64,000 bases of DNA from assembly GCF_000004195.4 (NCBI RefSeq), contig NC_030686.2:45519961-45583960 (forward strand), given 5' to 3'. Positions 10,166-21,613 of the stretch are shown here, piece by piece. The notes under the pieces are model-generated. The model had not been told where the DNA came from, searched no databases, and saw only the letters and a program-made list of their open reading frames with translations. The DNA is from Xenopus tropicalis. Lineage: Eukaryota; Chordata; Amphibia; Anura; Pipidae. The position numbers and the translations under genes were made by a program. Within the stretch, counting starts at the first letter, position 1; each line of letters starts with the position of its first letter.

Positions 10166-13100
10166 TCACCTTGAGGAGCTGCGCTCCTTGCTCACGCAGT
10201 CGTCCTGTGTGGTGCTGTCGCCGTTCCCCATCCCACTGCAGATTCTTCTCTTCTTCTTTCTATGGGACATCATTTCCGCTCCAGAACTTGAGTCATCCTG
10301 GGGGGGCCAAAGAGACAAAAGTCATTATGCAGAGAAAGCTCCTTATATAACAGAATTATATTGCTGAGGGCTGCTGTATGAAATGAGATGTACACTAGCC
10401 CTATGGTGGGACCATGCACCAGTGCCAAGCCAAATATATAATTCAAGTCCCAGCCTGGCACCGTGACACATGAATCACTACATTACTATTACTATAGATT
10501 AACTCCTTATACTGAGAATGCTGGTGTGTGCAGCCTAAAGGCCCTAGGTACAGCTTTACCCTAAGGGTTGCTTCATGGTTCTTATGATCAGCATGGGCAC
10601 AAAGAAAGGACTCACCTCTGAGCAGGACTCCGAAGAGCTGGAGGAAGATGAACTAGAAGAATCACTGGAGGAGTCGGATGCAATACCTGTGGATTCTTGC
10701 AGGTCCACAGTATCTGCCAGTGCTGCCAACTCTGGACGCTCCTGCTTCAAAATCCTGTTGGCATTGAGATAAATGTATAAGTAAGGGAGGAATGTATAGG
10801 TAAGGGAGGGAGGGACAGTCGTATAGGTGTGGGAGAGAGGGAGGGAGAGGCATATAGGGAAGGGACAGGCATGTAGGTATGGGAGAGACAGACGTATAAG
10901 TAAGGGAGGGAGGGACGGGTGTATAGGTGTGGGTGGGAGGGACGGGTGTATAGGTGTGGGTGGGAGGGACGTATATACAGATGTAAATGCAGGGGAGAGA
11001 CATATTAATAAGGTAGAGATATGTATATGGAAGGAAGAGAATGAGCAGCAAACCATAGCAACAAATCAGATTTCTATTCATGGTGCTCCCAGCAGAAGTC
11101 TAATTAGAGCTGATTGGTTGCTAAGGGAATCCGTATCAGGCTGACCCACAGAACAACAAGATAATTATGGGGTTCAGGATATGATAGGAAGGAGCGGTAC
11201 TGGGTAAAGCATAACAGCCACTTAACCCCCTCTCACCTGTACCACTTCCTGGAAAGCTTGGGCCTCCCTCTCACAGTTTTGTGCCAAACAACGGGGAAAT
11301 TAGAGCAGCTGGCAAAGTTCTGGGTAACCGCGATGGCGGTGTCCAAATTGAGGACCACGTGCCACCAACCTCCTGTGCAAGAAATGGAAAGTTTCACTGG
11401 ACCGGTTCCGGGAATGACATACTCTGCGTATCTATAGCAACCCGCTTGCTTACCTGGGACAAACACCGTCTCTCCAGGCTTCTGCAGAATCTCCAGAGGT
11501 TTAAAATCAGGCGGCCATGACGGAAGCTGAGTGCGCGGGTAAATAACGGTGAACCAGGTGATGGCCTCATCCTGCTGATTCCCCCCCTCATCCCGTGTCA
11601 CTTTTATCAGTTCCCGTGGCACATTAGTGGGAAACAGGCACCAGCGCTTATGGCCATGGACTAAAGAGTTCCAGGCGCTGGTGCCCAAAGGGTCGATATG
11701 GATTCCAGTCCCAGAACGTGCCGGCCCCATCACAAACCACCTGATGGAAGCAGAGAGATAAAAAAATCGTTATTTTAATGAGCGTCAGGATAACCAGAAC
11801 CTGTCTCCGACCCGCATATTGGCTGATTGGGTGCTGGTACCAGTGTAGATGCCAGTAGTTGTAGTAGATAAGGGGGTTCCCAAATAAACTGGGTGGCACT
11901 GGGTTGCAACAGCCGATTTCTTTTCTTAGCAGGCGTGTCAGGTTTGGGATACTTTCCCTTTATTTCATTCTACTACAAAGGGTTCCTATCTCCTATAAGG
12001 GACCAGAATCCTACCTGTACGGAGGGCGCCGTTTCTCCCCCGCAAACTGGAACAGGTCGTCACGGAAATACTTGGGCACCTCATAATCCTCTAGTAGTTT
12101 CTTCCTTTTGGGGTGTTCTCCGTAACTGCTATCAAAGATATACAGGGGGCTGTCGTCCCGCGTCCCCTCCAAGTACTCGATGTAGTACTTCATCTTCATT
12201 TTCACCGAGTAACCGTCGTTGTCCTCCCCACATTTGAACTTCTGGTTGCGGTACTTGCGCTTTAGCCGTTCCAGGGTCCATTTTTCTTGAGCCGGCCAAT
12301 CAGCTGTGGCGTTGAGGATAACCACCGGCTTGTAGGGTTTTTCGTAGCGTTCGATGAACTCCTCTATGGTGAAGTGGGCGGCGTCCACGCGCTCGACATT
12401 ATCCTGCAGATATATACGTGCCAGGGTTAATACAATCACACATTATAGCATTCTCAGATGCCTTATAGCAAGTCATGTGACTGGTACATTGTCCAATCAC
12501 CCGTTTAGGGTGCTAATTAACATCAGGCAGCAAGAATTGTACCTAAAGGAGAAGCTCCCCATATAATTAACTTTCAGTATTATAAAGATTTTGAGAATCA
12601 GTCTGTCTCTTTATGACAATACAGGTATAGGACCCATTATCCAGAATGCTCGGACCTGGGGTTTTCCAGACAAGGGACCTTTCCGAAATTAAACTAATAG
12701 GACTGTTCTGCCCCCAATAAGGGGTAATTATATCTTAGTCGGGATCAAGTACAGGTACTGTTTTATTATTACAGAGAAAAGGGAATCATTTAACCATGAA
12801 ATAAACCCAATAGGGCTGTTCTGCCCCAATAAGGGGTAATTATATCTTAGTTGGGATCAAGTACAGGTACTGTTTTATTATTACAGAGAAAAGGGAATCA
12901 TTTAACCATTAAATAAACCCAATAGGGCTGTTCTGCCCCCAATAAGGGGTAATTATATCTTAGTTGGGATCAAGTACAGGTACTGTTTTATTATTACAGA
13001 GAAAAGGGAATCATTTAACCATTAAATAAAACCTATAGGGATTAACTGTACCTTAGTTGGGATCATGTACCCAATGTATTACAGACAAAAAGGGAATCAT

Positions 13101-14190
13101 TTTTAAAATTAGCATTATTTGTTTGTAATGGAGTGTGTGGGAGATGGCCTTTCCATAAATCGGAACTTTATGAATAACAGGTTTCTGGATAACAGATCCC
13201 ATACCTGTACAATATGAAAGCTACCAGGGTCCTAGGGTCATAATGCTCAGTAACCACAAGGCAGATTTGGCTTTTGGCTAGATATTTATTATTATTGATC
13301 ATCCCTGATATTTTTGTTCAATGTCACCCCTAAGCATGTTCCAGTCTGTCATTTAAAGCAACCTGGTTGCTAGGATCTATGGGCCCATAGCAACAAGCCA
13401 ACATTTTCATTCAAAGCTGAAAAGTGGCAAAACAAAGGCTGACACTTTAAGTGGGATAAGAAGCTACCTGATCCTGATCCAGTCCTTGGGGAGGCCCTGT
13501 CTCTGATCAATGAATAAATAAAGTCTTAGTACCAATCTGTGGGGGGCTGTACCCAGCTTCTAACTATGCCCAATGGGACCCCCAGACTTAGCGCCCAATG
13601 GGACCCCCAGACTTAGCGCCCAATGGGACCCCCAGACTTAGCGCCCAATGGGACCCCCAGACTTAGCGCCCAATGGGACCCCCAGACTTAGCGCCCAATG
13701 GGACCCCCAGACTTAGCGCCCAATGGGACCCCCAGACTTAGCGCCCAATGGGACCCCCAGACTTAGCGCCCAATGGGACCCCCAGACTTAGCGCCCAATG
13801 GGACCCCCAGACTTAGCGCCCAATGGGACCCCCAGACTTAGCGCCCAGTGGGACCCCCAGACTTAGCGCCCAATGCTCCAGTTAATGCACTTATAATCAA
13901 AGTTACCCAGTCTCTACCCCCCAGTTGTTAGAGAACTGAAGTTGAACCTTATAACTGAGCAAGCAAAGAGGTTCTGCAGCAGCAGCAGGTGGGGTCCCCC
14001 CTTCCCCAGTGGGTGAGTAGGTGAGTTCCCAGGGACAGGGGTTCCCTACTGTCTCCCTCACCCGTACAACACTGGGGTTCAGCGAGTAGAGCTCGCAGTA
14101 ATTATGGCGGCACCAGTCCTGCGAGTCCTTCAGCTCCGGCCGGGCGCTGCGTTTCGCCTCCTTGATGCGCTTCTTACTCTTGTGGTTCAT
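10166..14190 (-). CDS. jmjd6: JmjC-domain 2-oxoglutarate/Fe(II) oxygenase JMJD6, complete
   Basis: Coding exons (minus strand) are 14190-14062, 12403-12015, 11740-11454, 11372-11237, 10754-10616 and 10297-10166. They join in frame at GT-AG sites to give 403 residues, the length I recall for human JMJD6. The start [20 protein letters not shown] and end [13 protein letters not shown] are near-identical to other vertebrates. The JmjC fold covers roughly residues 140-310. The iron ligands are visible: His187 and Asp189 (in GIHIDPLG) and His273 (in [10 protein letters not shown]). Basic nuclear-localisation clusters lie at residues 5-16 and near 371-380, and a poly-Ser tract lies around residues 340-356. 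In other vertebrates the nuclear enzyme hydroxylates lysines of splicing factors; histone-arginine demethylation has also been claimed. Its neighbour srsf2 encodes an SR splicing factor. The intron between exons 3 and 4 is only 81 nt and stop-free (see findings). Intron 1 holds a MITE and a 25-bp array. Confidence 0.97.
10765..10995 (+). repeat. G-rich minisatellite in jmjd6 intron 5
   Basis: Irregular repeats of TATAGGTGTGGGAGGGAGGGAC-like modules form many G3 runs on the plus strand. The jmjd6 transcript would be C-rich here. G-quadruplex formation on the plus strand is possible but not shown. Confidence 0.7.
11373..11453 (-). other. jmjd6: 81-nt stop-free mini-intron in jmjd6
   Basis: The donor is CCCAG/GTAAGC at 11453 and the acceptor TTGCACAG ends at 11373. 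Removing it restores the family sequence FVPGGWWHVV. Its length is a multiple of three and it has no in-frame stop, so retention would add 27 residues just before the iron ligand His273. Confidence 0.9.
12620..13209. mobile_element. MITE with TACAGGTATRGGA ends and three internal 112-bp repeats
   Basis: Inverted ends read TACAGGTATAGGACCCATTA on the left and, read inward, TACAGGTATGGGATCTGTTA on the right. The interior has three tandem copies of an about 112-bp unit starting AATAAACCCAATAGGGCTGT. It lies in jmjd6 intron 1. A second copy is at 22092-22735. Confidence 0.85.
13565..13876. repeat. 25-bp minisatellite, about 12 copies
   Basis: The unit GCCCAATGGGACCCCCAGACTTAGC repeats almost without change; one copy near 13846 reads CCAGTGGG. 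It sits in jmjd6 intron 1 about 200 bp from exon 1. Confidence 0.96.
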
Positions 14191-14620
14191 CCCCGGTGTT
14201 TCCGGTCCCGCTTTGCCCCGACAGTCCCTCCAGCAGCTTCACGCCCAACCCCTCTCCTCCCATTGGATTAACTTCACCGCCCCATTCTCTCTCAGCCAAT
14301 GGGAGAAGAGGGGCAAGGAGGCGGCGCTGGGGAATAACTCTCCTCAAATCTGAGGCCGGTGTAGAACATTTATATAAACTTGTTATAAGCGGCAGTAGTT
14401 ATAGAGTTTTGTGTTTACAGCATTGTATGAAATATCGAAAATAGTTTTGCAAAAGTACTAAGCAAAATGCGTCGGATATAAAAAATAAGCATCGGCCGAC
14501 TGCACTAAGATGGACGCTAATGGAGGCCGCGCAGTGCGTTATGCGTCACCACTCCGCGACGCCGCTGCCCCCACGTGTTACTGCGCAGTGAGAGGTCCCT
14601 TTGGCGCATAATTTGCGGAA
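14191..14620. promoter_or_regulatory. Shared divergent promoter of jmjd6 and mettl23
   Basis: Only 430 bp lie between the two start codons, which point away from each other. Two CCAAT boxes in opposite orientation are visible: ATTGG at 14262-14266 and CCAAT at 14296-14300. An E-box CACGTG is at 14572-14577 and a TGCGTCA CRE-like site near 14543. CpG content rises towards mettl23, and there is no TATA box near mettl23. This fits a housekeeping bidirectional promoter; the assignment is inference from spacing and motifs. Confidence 0.75.
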
Positions 14621-17505
14621 ATGGGGGAAGAAAGCGAAGCGCGGATCGGGGAGAGGGTCTATACGTTCCTACGGGGAGAGGGGGAAGAAGGACGGGAGAT
14701 GTGTGTGACCATCCCTGAGGTGCTGGCGGGACAGAGGCAACATGGGGGCTGGGCCATGGGATACGTGCGGGGCTGCAGGCGCTAAAGAGGCGGGGCTGTG
14801 TAAACAAGATGGGCGGGGATTGTCCGGCCTATTATTGGGCTTGCAGGGCGCCAGGAACCTGTGTGCGACCCGCGTCTTTCCTTATAAAGGGAAACTGCTT
14901 GTCGCAAGTCACTGGCACTGGTTATTTATCCATATATTTGTGCCCTTGTACCTTGCTGCCACTCCTATAACCCCACTTGTTTCTGTAGGGTCAGTTAAAC
15001 GCATTCTGCATGGCTGCATAGGAGGCAGGACAGTCTGCAGCTGGCACCATGGCTGTAATGTGTATTGCCTGGGTGCCTGTGGCTATAGGGCGCAGTGCTG
15101 CACAATATGCTGGTGCTTTATACATCATAATAGCAAAATATGAGGTGCATCTATTGAGCAGAGATGGGGAGGTGTAGGCCCCCCACACACACAGCAGTGG
15201 CCAGGCCTGGGCCTAGGGTGGCACAAATGTAGGGGTGCCCAAGCCGCACAGCAATTTTGCTTACATAAAAAGCAATGAGGACGGTCGGGGGCGCCCCAAC
15301 AACAATTCCGGTGCTGGCAGTGGCCCCAACTTCCTGACAAACACATACTTATGATCAAACTCTGCCACCTGTGACCCAAAAATTGGACTTTTGTGTCTCT
15401 TAGGGCCCCTGAGGGCACTCGCACCCCCCTAATTAGAGAGATTTGTTGGTAATAGATCCCATAACTATGTACAGGGGTGCCATGGGGGGGTACCCCAGTT
15501 GGGTACCCTGGCAAAGGGGGGGCCATAAAGGTTCCAACATTATAGGGAGCAATAAACCCCTGCACTGCAGAGCTTGCAATCTAATCTATAGATAGATGAT
15601 TCTCACCGGTATTACCTTCCCTTTTCAGGTGCTGGACTGTCAGTACGGCATGTATGTGTGGCCCTGTGCCGTCGTGCTGGCGCAGTATCTCTGGTGTCAC
15701 CGGAAGGATCTGCCAAACAAAAGGGTGTTGGAGGTATCTGGCTCTTGGCTTATGGGCTTCCCTGTATAATTAGGCTACAAGGCACTCCAGAGAGGTTGCC
15801 ACTTTATCCTGTATCTTTACAGGTTGGCGCGGGTGTGAGCCTCCCTGGCGTTCTGGCTGCCAAATGCGGTGCCAAAGTGATTCTCTCCGACTCGGCGGAG
15901 CTGCCACAATGCCTGGAAAACTGCCGGCGAAGCTGTAACTGGAATAACATCACCGGAGTTCCTGTCGTCGGTCTGACCTGGGGCGAAATCTCTCCCGAGC
16001 TTCTCGATCTGCCGCCCATTGACATTATCTTGGGGTCAGATGTCTTCTATGAACCCAAAGGTAATGCAGGAAAGCTGAAAGTGGGGAACCAGCGTGCCCC
16101 CCCCCCCCATCAAATTCAGCACTCTTGGGTAGGAGAAAAGTAACCCCCTCTACTGCTTTACAGTGCCCCCAGGGGATAATACTATTGGAAATCTTCCCAG
16201 TGTAGCCCTAGCTCCGCCCACCACCCTGGGAAAGTGCCCAGGAGCAGGAAGTGTAGCAAATCGGAGCTCTGTATTTGGCTCAGTGGGAAGTGGGGGCATT
16301 AGAATAAGTGACCGTGGGGTTGTTGCTAATGTATCTAATGCTCATGGGCTTATGGTTCATCCCAGCTTGATTTACCCTTTAAGCAACAATACCATGTCAT
16401 CCATTGTTAGACTTTGAAGACATCCTGTTAACCGTGCGCTTTCTGATGGAGAGGACACCCCGGGCTGAGTTCTGGACCACTTACCAAGTCAGAAGGTACT
16501 GGTGCATTATTGGGTATGGGTCCCTTTTATTAAGAAATAATTCCAAATTCTTTTCTATTGTGTTTGTCAAGCAAAATAAACTTACACTAGAGTAATAATA
16601 TAAATAAATGGAAAGTGAAAGCAGGGTTGGATTGGGGGGTGAAGGACCCACCGGGGCCCGCGCCCATTGCCCGCCCATAACCTCCCACCCCCCACAGAGG
16701 GGCCCCGCTAACCCCCCTCACAGGGCTCCCCACCCGACGTCCTTCCCAGAGCGCGTAAATTTAACGCGTCAGGGCAGGGGGAGCGCCGCAAGGGTCGGGT
16801 CTGGGCCGCCGGGGCCCACCGGGATTTTTTCTGGTGTCCCGGCATCCCAGTCCGACCCTGAGTGAAAGTAATTGTCTGCCCGCCTCTATGCCTAAGAAAA
16901 AGAGGCGGAGAAAGCAATATATGATTGACAGCTGGGATTTTAAAATGCCTTTATAATAGGTGTGGATGTATTACTGAAAAAAAAGCAATCTGGATTTCAT
17001 GTTTCATTTGAAAAGGGCTTTTATTATACAGTTTTTAGGTCTGGGTAACAGGTCCCCTTTAAACTAGTTATATAGTTAATAATCAGATAGAGGCCGTGCA
17101 AGTACAGCCACACCTACTTCAAGGGGCACTGCCCTAACTATAAAACATTAACCAGACTCCAAAAAAAAATGGGTTTATTGTTGTGCCCTGCAAACAACAC
17201 AAAGTTGTAGAGTTAAGTTCCCCTTTAAAGAGCCATAAGGGAATCCCAGAGGCCTGCCGCCGATTTGAAAGTTGTTTACATTCCGATCGCATTAAATATT
17301 AAAAAGATGCTCATTATTTATTGGCAGTGCTGATTGGTCGATTGAAGCGCTGCTGTGCAAATGGAATCTGAAATGCACCGGGGTTCCGCTTAAAACGTTT
17401 GGTGCTGACAGAGAGTGCCTGGCCGGTTCAGAGCTTCCCGGAAGGCACACGGTGCAGATGATGATTATAACGTTGGATAGGGAGGCTGCTGGCTGCACTG
17501 CATGA
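14621..17505 (+). CDS. mettl23: Methyltransferase-like protein 23, complete
   Basis: Coding exons are 14621-14719, 15629-15733, 15823-16060, 16411-16495 and 17328-17505, joined in frame to 234 residues. The class I SAM-dependent methyltransferase core is clear. Motif I with the glycine-rich SAM loop is VLEVGAGVSLPG (about residues 66-77), the acidic post-I motif is VILSDS, and DIILGSDVFYEPKDFEDIL follows. The C-terminal exon has the conserved SADWSIEALL and LPGRHTV. The protein belongs to the METTL23 branch of METTL21-type protein methyltransferases; mammalian METTL23 has been linked to histone arginine methylation and cognition. Met41 (in QYGMYVWPCAVV) corresponds to the start of the 190-residue human protein, so a shorter product is possible. 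The exon 1 donor GAG/GTGCTGG is weak. An in-frame run through intron 4 gives only a spurious tail. The gene diverges from jmjd6 and converges on srsf2. Confidence 0.93.
16620..16862. mobile_element. MITE of the CAGGGTCGGACTGG family in mettl23 intron 4
   Basis: The ends are inverted: CAGGGTTGGATTGGGGGG on the left and CCCAGTCCGACCCTG on the right. The interior is very GC-rich (CCGGGGCCC, GCGCG), unlike the AT-rich surroundings. Related copies are at 8333-8600, 63222-63490 and 63950-64000. Confidence 0.75.
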
Positions 17506-18515
17506 GCGGGGAGACCCCTGGGAGGAGCCACCGCTCATTTATTTATGAGCAACAACAGAAGCCTCTTCTCTACATTCTGCATCTCACTGATGGATCAAGC
17601 AAGGGGGGAGAAACAATGGCAGGAGAGTAAGTTTCACCACTTAGATATTGTCTACTTTCTACATTTATGCTGGTCATAAATATATACTGTTACCCTGGCA
17701 ACCAAGCAATTCCTTGTCTAATTCTAGCACCTATATAGTGGGATAATCTTATTCCATAGGAACCCTCGTGTAGGTTATGTATTATGGGCACCCAGTAACC
17801 CATTGCCAGGCTGGATAGTGGGATCAATAGGGTGTATATTTCATATTAAACTGAATGGCAAGATGGGTATTTAATCTGTTGCCTGCGCAGCATTTCCTCA
17901 GTTGTAATTAGTATTGCTGTTTCAGCCCTATCTATATAGTATTAATACAGGTGCCAGAAGGGGGCACAGCTAGCTGAAAGTGTATGAGCTGTGGCAGATA
18001 TTTATACCAAAAAATATATGGGCCTTTACTGTGCACAACCCTGTTGGGGGGGGAGGAGGAAAGATACAGCAGCCCATTATTGTAAATGTCACCCATGGCA
18101 TTTAACAACAGCCCAGACAAAAGCTGGCAGTTTGGGGTTACAGGTGCCTGCCAAATAACAAAGGTTGTAGCCTCTCAGCTGCTTTATATGTTGCTTGTGA
18201 GTAGAGGCAGCTTTAGAGGGCTCATTTTATCAATGAGCAGTAACCCATAGCAACCAGTCTTATTTTTCCTTGCATTGTGCTACCTTCAAATGGCTGAAAA
18301 TAAAGCTAAACACTAAGGCTGATGGCACACAGCAGAAAGACTCAGGTAAATTATCTGGCCTATGCTGACACCAGCCTTGCCTGACCTGGAAAGATTGTCC
18401 CCCCCCTCAGGTACAGGCATTGCCACAGTCCAAGTCAGCCTTGTGGGTTATTGGTTACTGCCCATATAAATGGCATGCACTAAAGCTCTCTAGCATGGCT
18501 GCCTGTTAAGCAAAG
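17506..18515. other. mettl23 3' UTR and intergenic sequence
   Basis: The mettl23 stop codon is followed by AT-rich sequence with an ATTAAA near 17845 and an AATAAA near 18298 as candidate poly(A) signals. Neither can be chosen from sequence alone. No further gene or strong repeat is seen. Confidence 0.4.
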
Positions 18516-18519
18516 GAGC

Positions 18520-18965
18520 TTACAGAATCCTTCCCTCCTCACTACATTCCCTCACTGGTCTCCCCCTCTGCTCAGAGCCTCCGTCTCTTTACACCATAAA
18601 CACCCACTGCGCTCTCAGCTTAACCCTTTTTTATCTCACTCCTTCCCTCTGGAACTCTATCCCTCACAGGTACTCACACTGTACCTTCTGGGGCACTAAG
18701 ATATTATTTTGCCCAGTCCTGCGCTTAAGGGCAAATGCCCATACCTGGTGCACTTTTACAGTTTGTGCCTGTATGTTACCCAACCACTTAGATTGTAAGC
18801 TCTACAGGGCAGGGACCTCCTTCCTACTGTGTCTCATACCACATGGCACTTATTCCCTGTGCATTTATATATTTATTGTGTTTATTATAACACTTGTCCT
18901 CCCTGTGTGTAATTGTGTATATTGTAAATTACTGTGTACCCTTGTGGTGCTTTATAAATAAAGTT
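18520..18965 (+). mobile_element. L2-type LINE remnant with 3' end
   Basis: The first part resembles the C-terminal reverse-transcriptase region of L2 elements in degraded form. It is followed by the typical 3' UTR text TTAGATTGTAAGCTCTACAGGGCAGGG and the end GGTGCTTTATAAATAAA. It is a different subfamily from the LINE at 35315-36722. Confidence 0.65.
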
Positions 18966-19184
18966 ATATATACACACTTATAGGTGCATAAAACAGAGCT
19001 GGTGAAGTAAATCATGAGCAGATAGGTAGGTACAGGCCCAATTGCAGGCAAACCGAAGATATGCTTACAGACAACATAGCATACCCTCCCAATCTTGCGC
19101 GGTTGAACAAGGCTAAAAATCACATTTAGATATTGCCCCTTTATTGTAGCTCCCAACAATAGATTTGCTCCTAACTTTTTTTTT

Positions 19185-19450
19185 TTTTTAAATAGTTTTT
19201 GAATTATTTGCCTTCCTCTACCTCTTTCCAGCTTTCAAAATGGGGGTCACGGATTCTGGTGGCAGCCAAAAACTATTGCTCTGTGAGGCTACAATTTTAT
19301 TGTTGGTTTACTTTCCTCTTTTGTATTCAAGTTCTGTCCTATTCATATTCTTGAATCAGTAAAATCACTCCCTGGTTGCTATGGTAATTTGGACCTAACA
19401 GCCACAGTTGTTGAAACTGAAATAACGCAAAAACCAAATAAAAACCAATT
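19185..19450. mobile_element. Fragment of a TTAAAGG-type (T2/Kolobok-like) MITE
   Basis: The sequence from TTTTTGAATTATTTGCC to GGTTGCTATGGTAATTTGGACC parallels the interior of the MITE at 30491-30927 and the fragment at 34838-35095. Terminal repeats are missing here. Confidence 0.6.
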
Positions 19451-19877
19451 GCTTATTGTCTGATTACCCTCTTCAGGTTTTTTTGTTGGTTTTATTCCCT
19501 CTGGATTTACCTGGTGTGTCGGCAACTCCCAGTACCTGTCCAACCCCCACCTGATTTATTGTGCTTAGACTTCATGAACAAAGGCTAAAGGTGTCTGTCC
19601 CAATTGGCATTTTCTGTTGCCACTGGGCTGTACTATACTTTCTCATGGTTAAGCTGTGGTAAAAGCAGTGCTGTTTACGTAAACCCTGATTCTAATGGAT
19701 CCCCTGAGGGAGCCACATATGGGTAAAGGATCAGATAGCAGCCATGTGAAATCCAGCCATCTGTGGCCCTTTCAGCTGAATACATGGAGAGAAGACACTG
19801 GCTAAATACACAAGGAAATACAATTGTACACCTAAATAACAAAGAAAGTCTGACAAATGTATAAAGAAAAAAAAAAG

Positions 19878-21613
19878 TTTATTTACTACAGAAACAGTGG
19901 TTATAGTAGAGAATGAGAGCCAGAGATATGCAGATCAGTACATACAAAGGAATGACACCAGCATGGGATATTATCACACAATGATGCTCAGGATTTACCA
20001 GGTTTAAAACATAAAGGTGTTTCTCATCAGCTAGATGTGCTCACTGTATGCTCCGTTATTATATGCAAGGCCCGGGCGACTGGATGTGCAGTTGTCGTCA
20101 GGCATCCTAATAAACTGGACAGCCATTGTGTTTTCTGCACGACAAGGCAGCACAGGAGCAATCAGGAGATAACAGGAAACAGCCAAGCACTCTGCACTGC
20201 AACACGCCACCTTAAACAGCTAACCAGCAATACAACTGCTACACAACTGCGCCTAGTGCACAAAAATACACAAGAGAAGAAATTAGAGTTGTAATCAAAC
20301 AAAAACACTCCCTTGCAACATTGTCACATGAACATTTTTTACCCCCACACTTCAAGGCTCACGTATTACAAGAACATATGACTGGGTGGAACCCTGGCCG
20401 GTCAATCTGACGAGGCACAGCGCCCATGCACTATAAGTAGGGCTGTGGAGCATACTAGCTGTGAGATAACCTTCATTCCCCCACAGAATTTCAATGATAC
20501 TTTGACAAAAGCAAGTTACCTCAAACATCCAAGCCAATATTGAAATCTGTAGTCGGTCATTTCACTAAATTACAAGAAATCGGAATAACAGGGAACAAAA
20601 TTGCACATAAAATGTATAAAGTCTTGCGACACGAAGCGCAACTGAAAACAGGTAAAAAGTTTTAAGAAATCATACAAATAACCACCTTTTCGGCAGGCCA
20701 TTGCTTTGCTCTGTGTTTCTCCATGGGCTGATGAGCTAATGAATGAATTATCACCCCAGGGATGTTGTCCAGCTTGTAGAATTCCGGCTGTTGACTCTGA
20801 TGGTGGAGAACAGAAACAGTGAGGATTAGATTAGTCGCACTGAGCAGATGCTGGAGAGGCAGGTGAGCTTGCAATCAGAAGGGCAGTAACCAATAGCTTC
20901 TGTGATGGTCTTTATTGCAAGTGTGCTCTGCTTGCTATAGGTAAGAATGGCACATACTGTGAGCTGGCAAGCTATGAAAGCTTACACTGACAAATGCTGG
21001 GAGTTGCAGTTTCCCACCCCCCAGTCTATTAGGTGTGCATCTTTAGAAGGGATAGTTTCCTCCCATAAAGCATTAAATGCCAATAGTGATGTTAATATTT
21101 AGTAGAACTCACACGCAGGTTGGTGTAGGTAGGTGCATATGCCATGAGTTAGGAATTTATATATAAAATCACAGTATTAGTGCCTTCTGACCAACTGAGC
21201 AACACTGCAATAGAACAAGCGGCTCATAGAATCCCAGACAGTGCATCTTTTTAACATCGGACACAAACCTGCTCCAATAAACGCCCACAGAAACTGGTCC
21301 CTGGAGGATCAGGAAAAACCACTTAATATCTGCAATACAGCCCAATACTCCTTAAGCAACTGGAGCCCGCAGCTTTGAGGGGAAAATGCAGATATCGGTT
21401 TAAACAATCATTCAAAAAGGACAACAGAACCCCCAGCCAATTCCCAGCCTGCAGAGTAGTATAAACACACTGCTAGCAGAGCAGCAGCTTCCACCCAGAA
21501 TCCACCAGGGTCTGGGGAAAAGGAAGAGAACTCTTGCACTTGTACTGAAGGCACCCCCCAGATGCTTTACATGCTAGGCCTAACCCCCTCTGTATTGCAC
21601 AAGCACGTTACCT
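19878..21613 (-). other. srsf2: srsf2 3' UTR, probably spliced
   Basis: The region lies downstream of the srsf2 stop. A GTAACG donor starts two bases after the stop codon (21611). A good acceptor (pyrimidine tract then CATCAG) ends at 20797, with more exonic sequence from 20796. AATAAA signals on the minus strand lie at 20916-20911 and 19883-19878. In mammals SRSF2 controls its own level by alternative splicing of the 3' UTR, and this arrangement fits that. Confidence 0.6.

Noticed and set aside
20037..20294. 85-codon frame inside the srsf2 3' UTR region
   Set aside because: It lies antisense to the UTR, lacks a promoter or motif and is of chance length.
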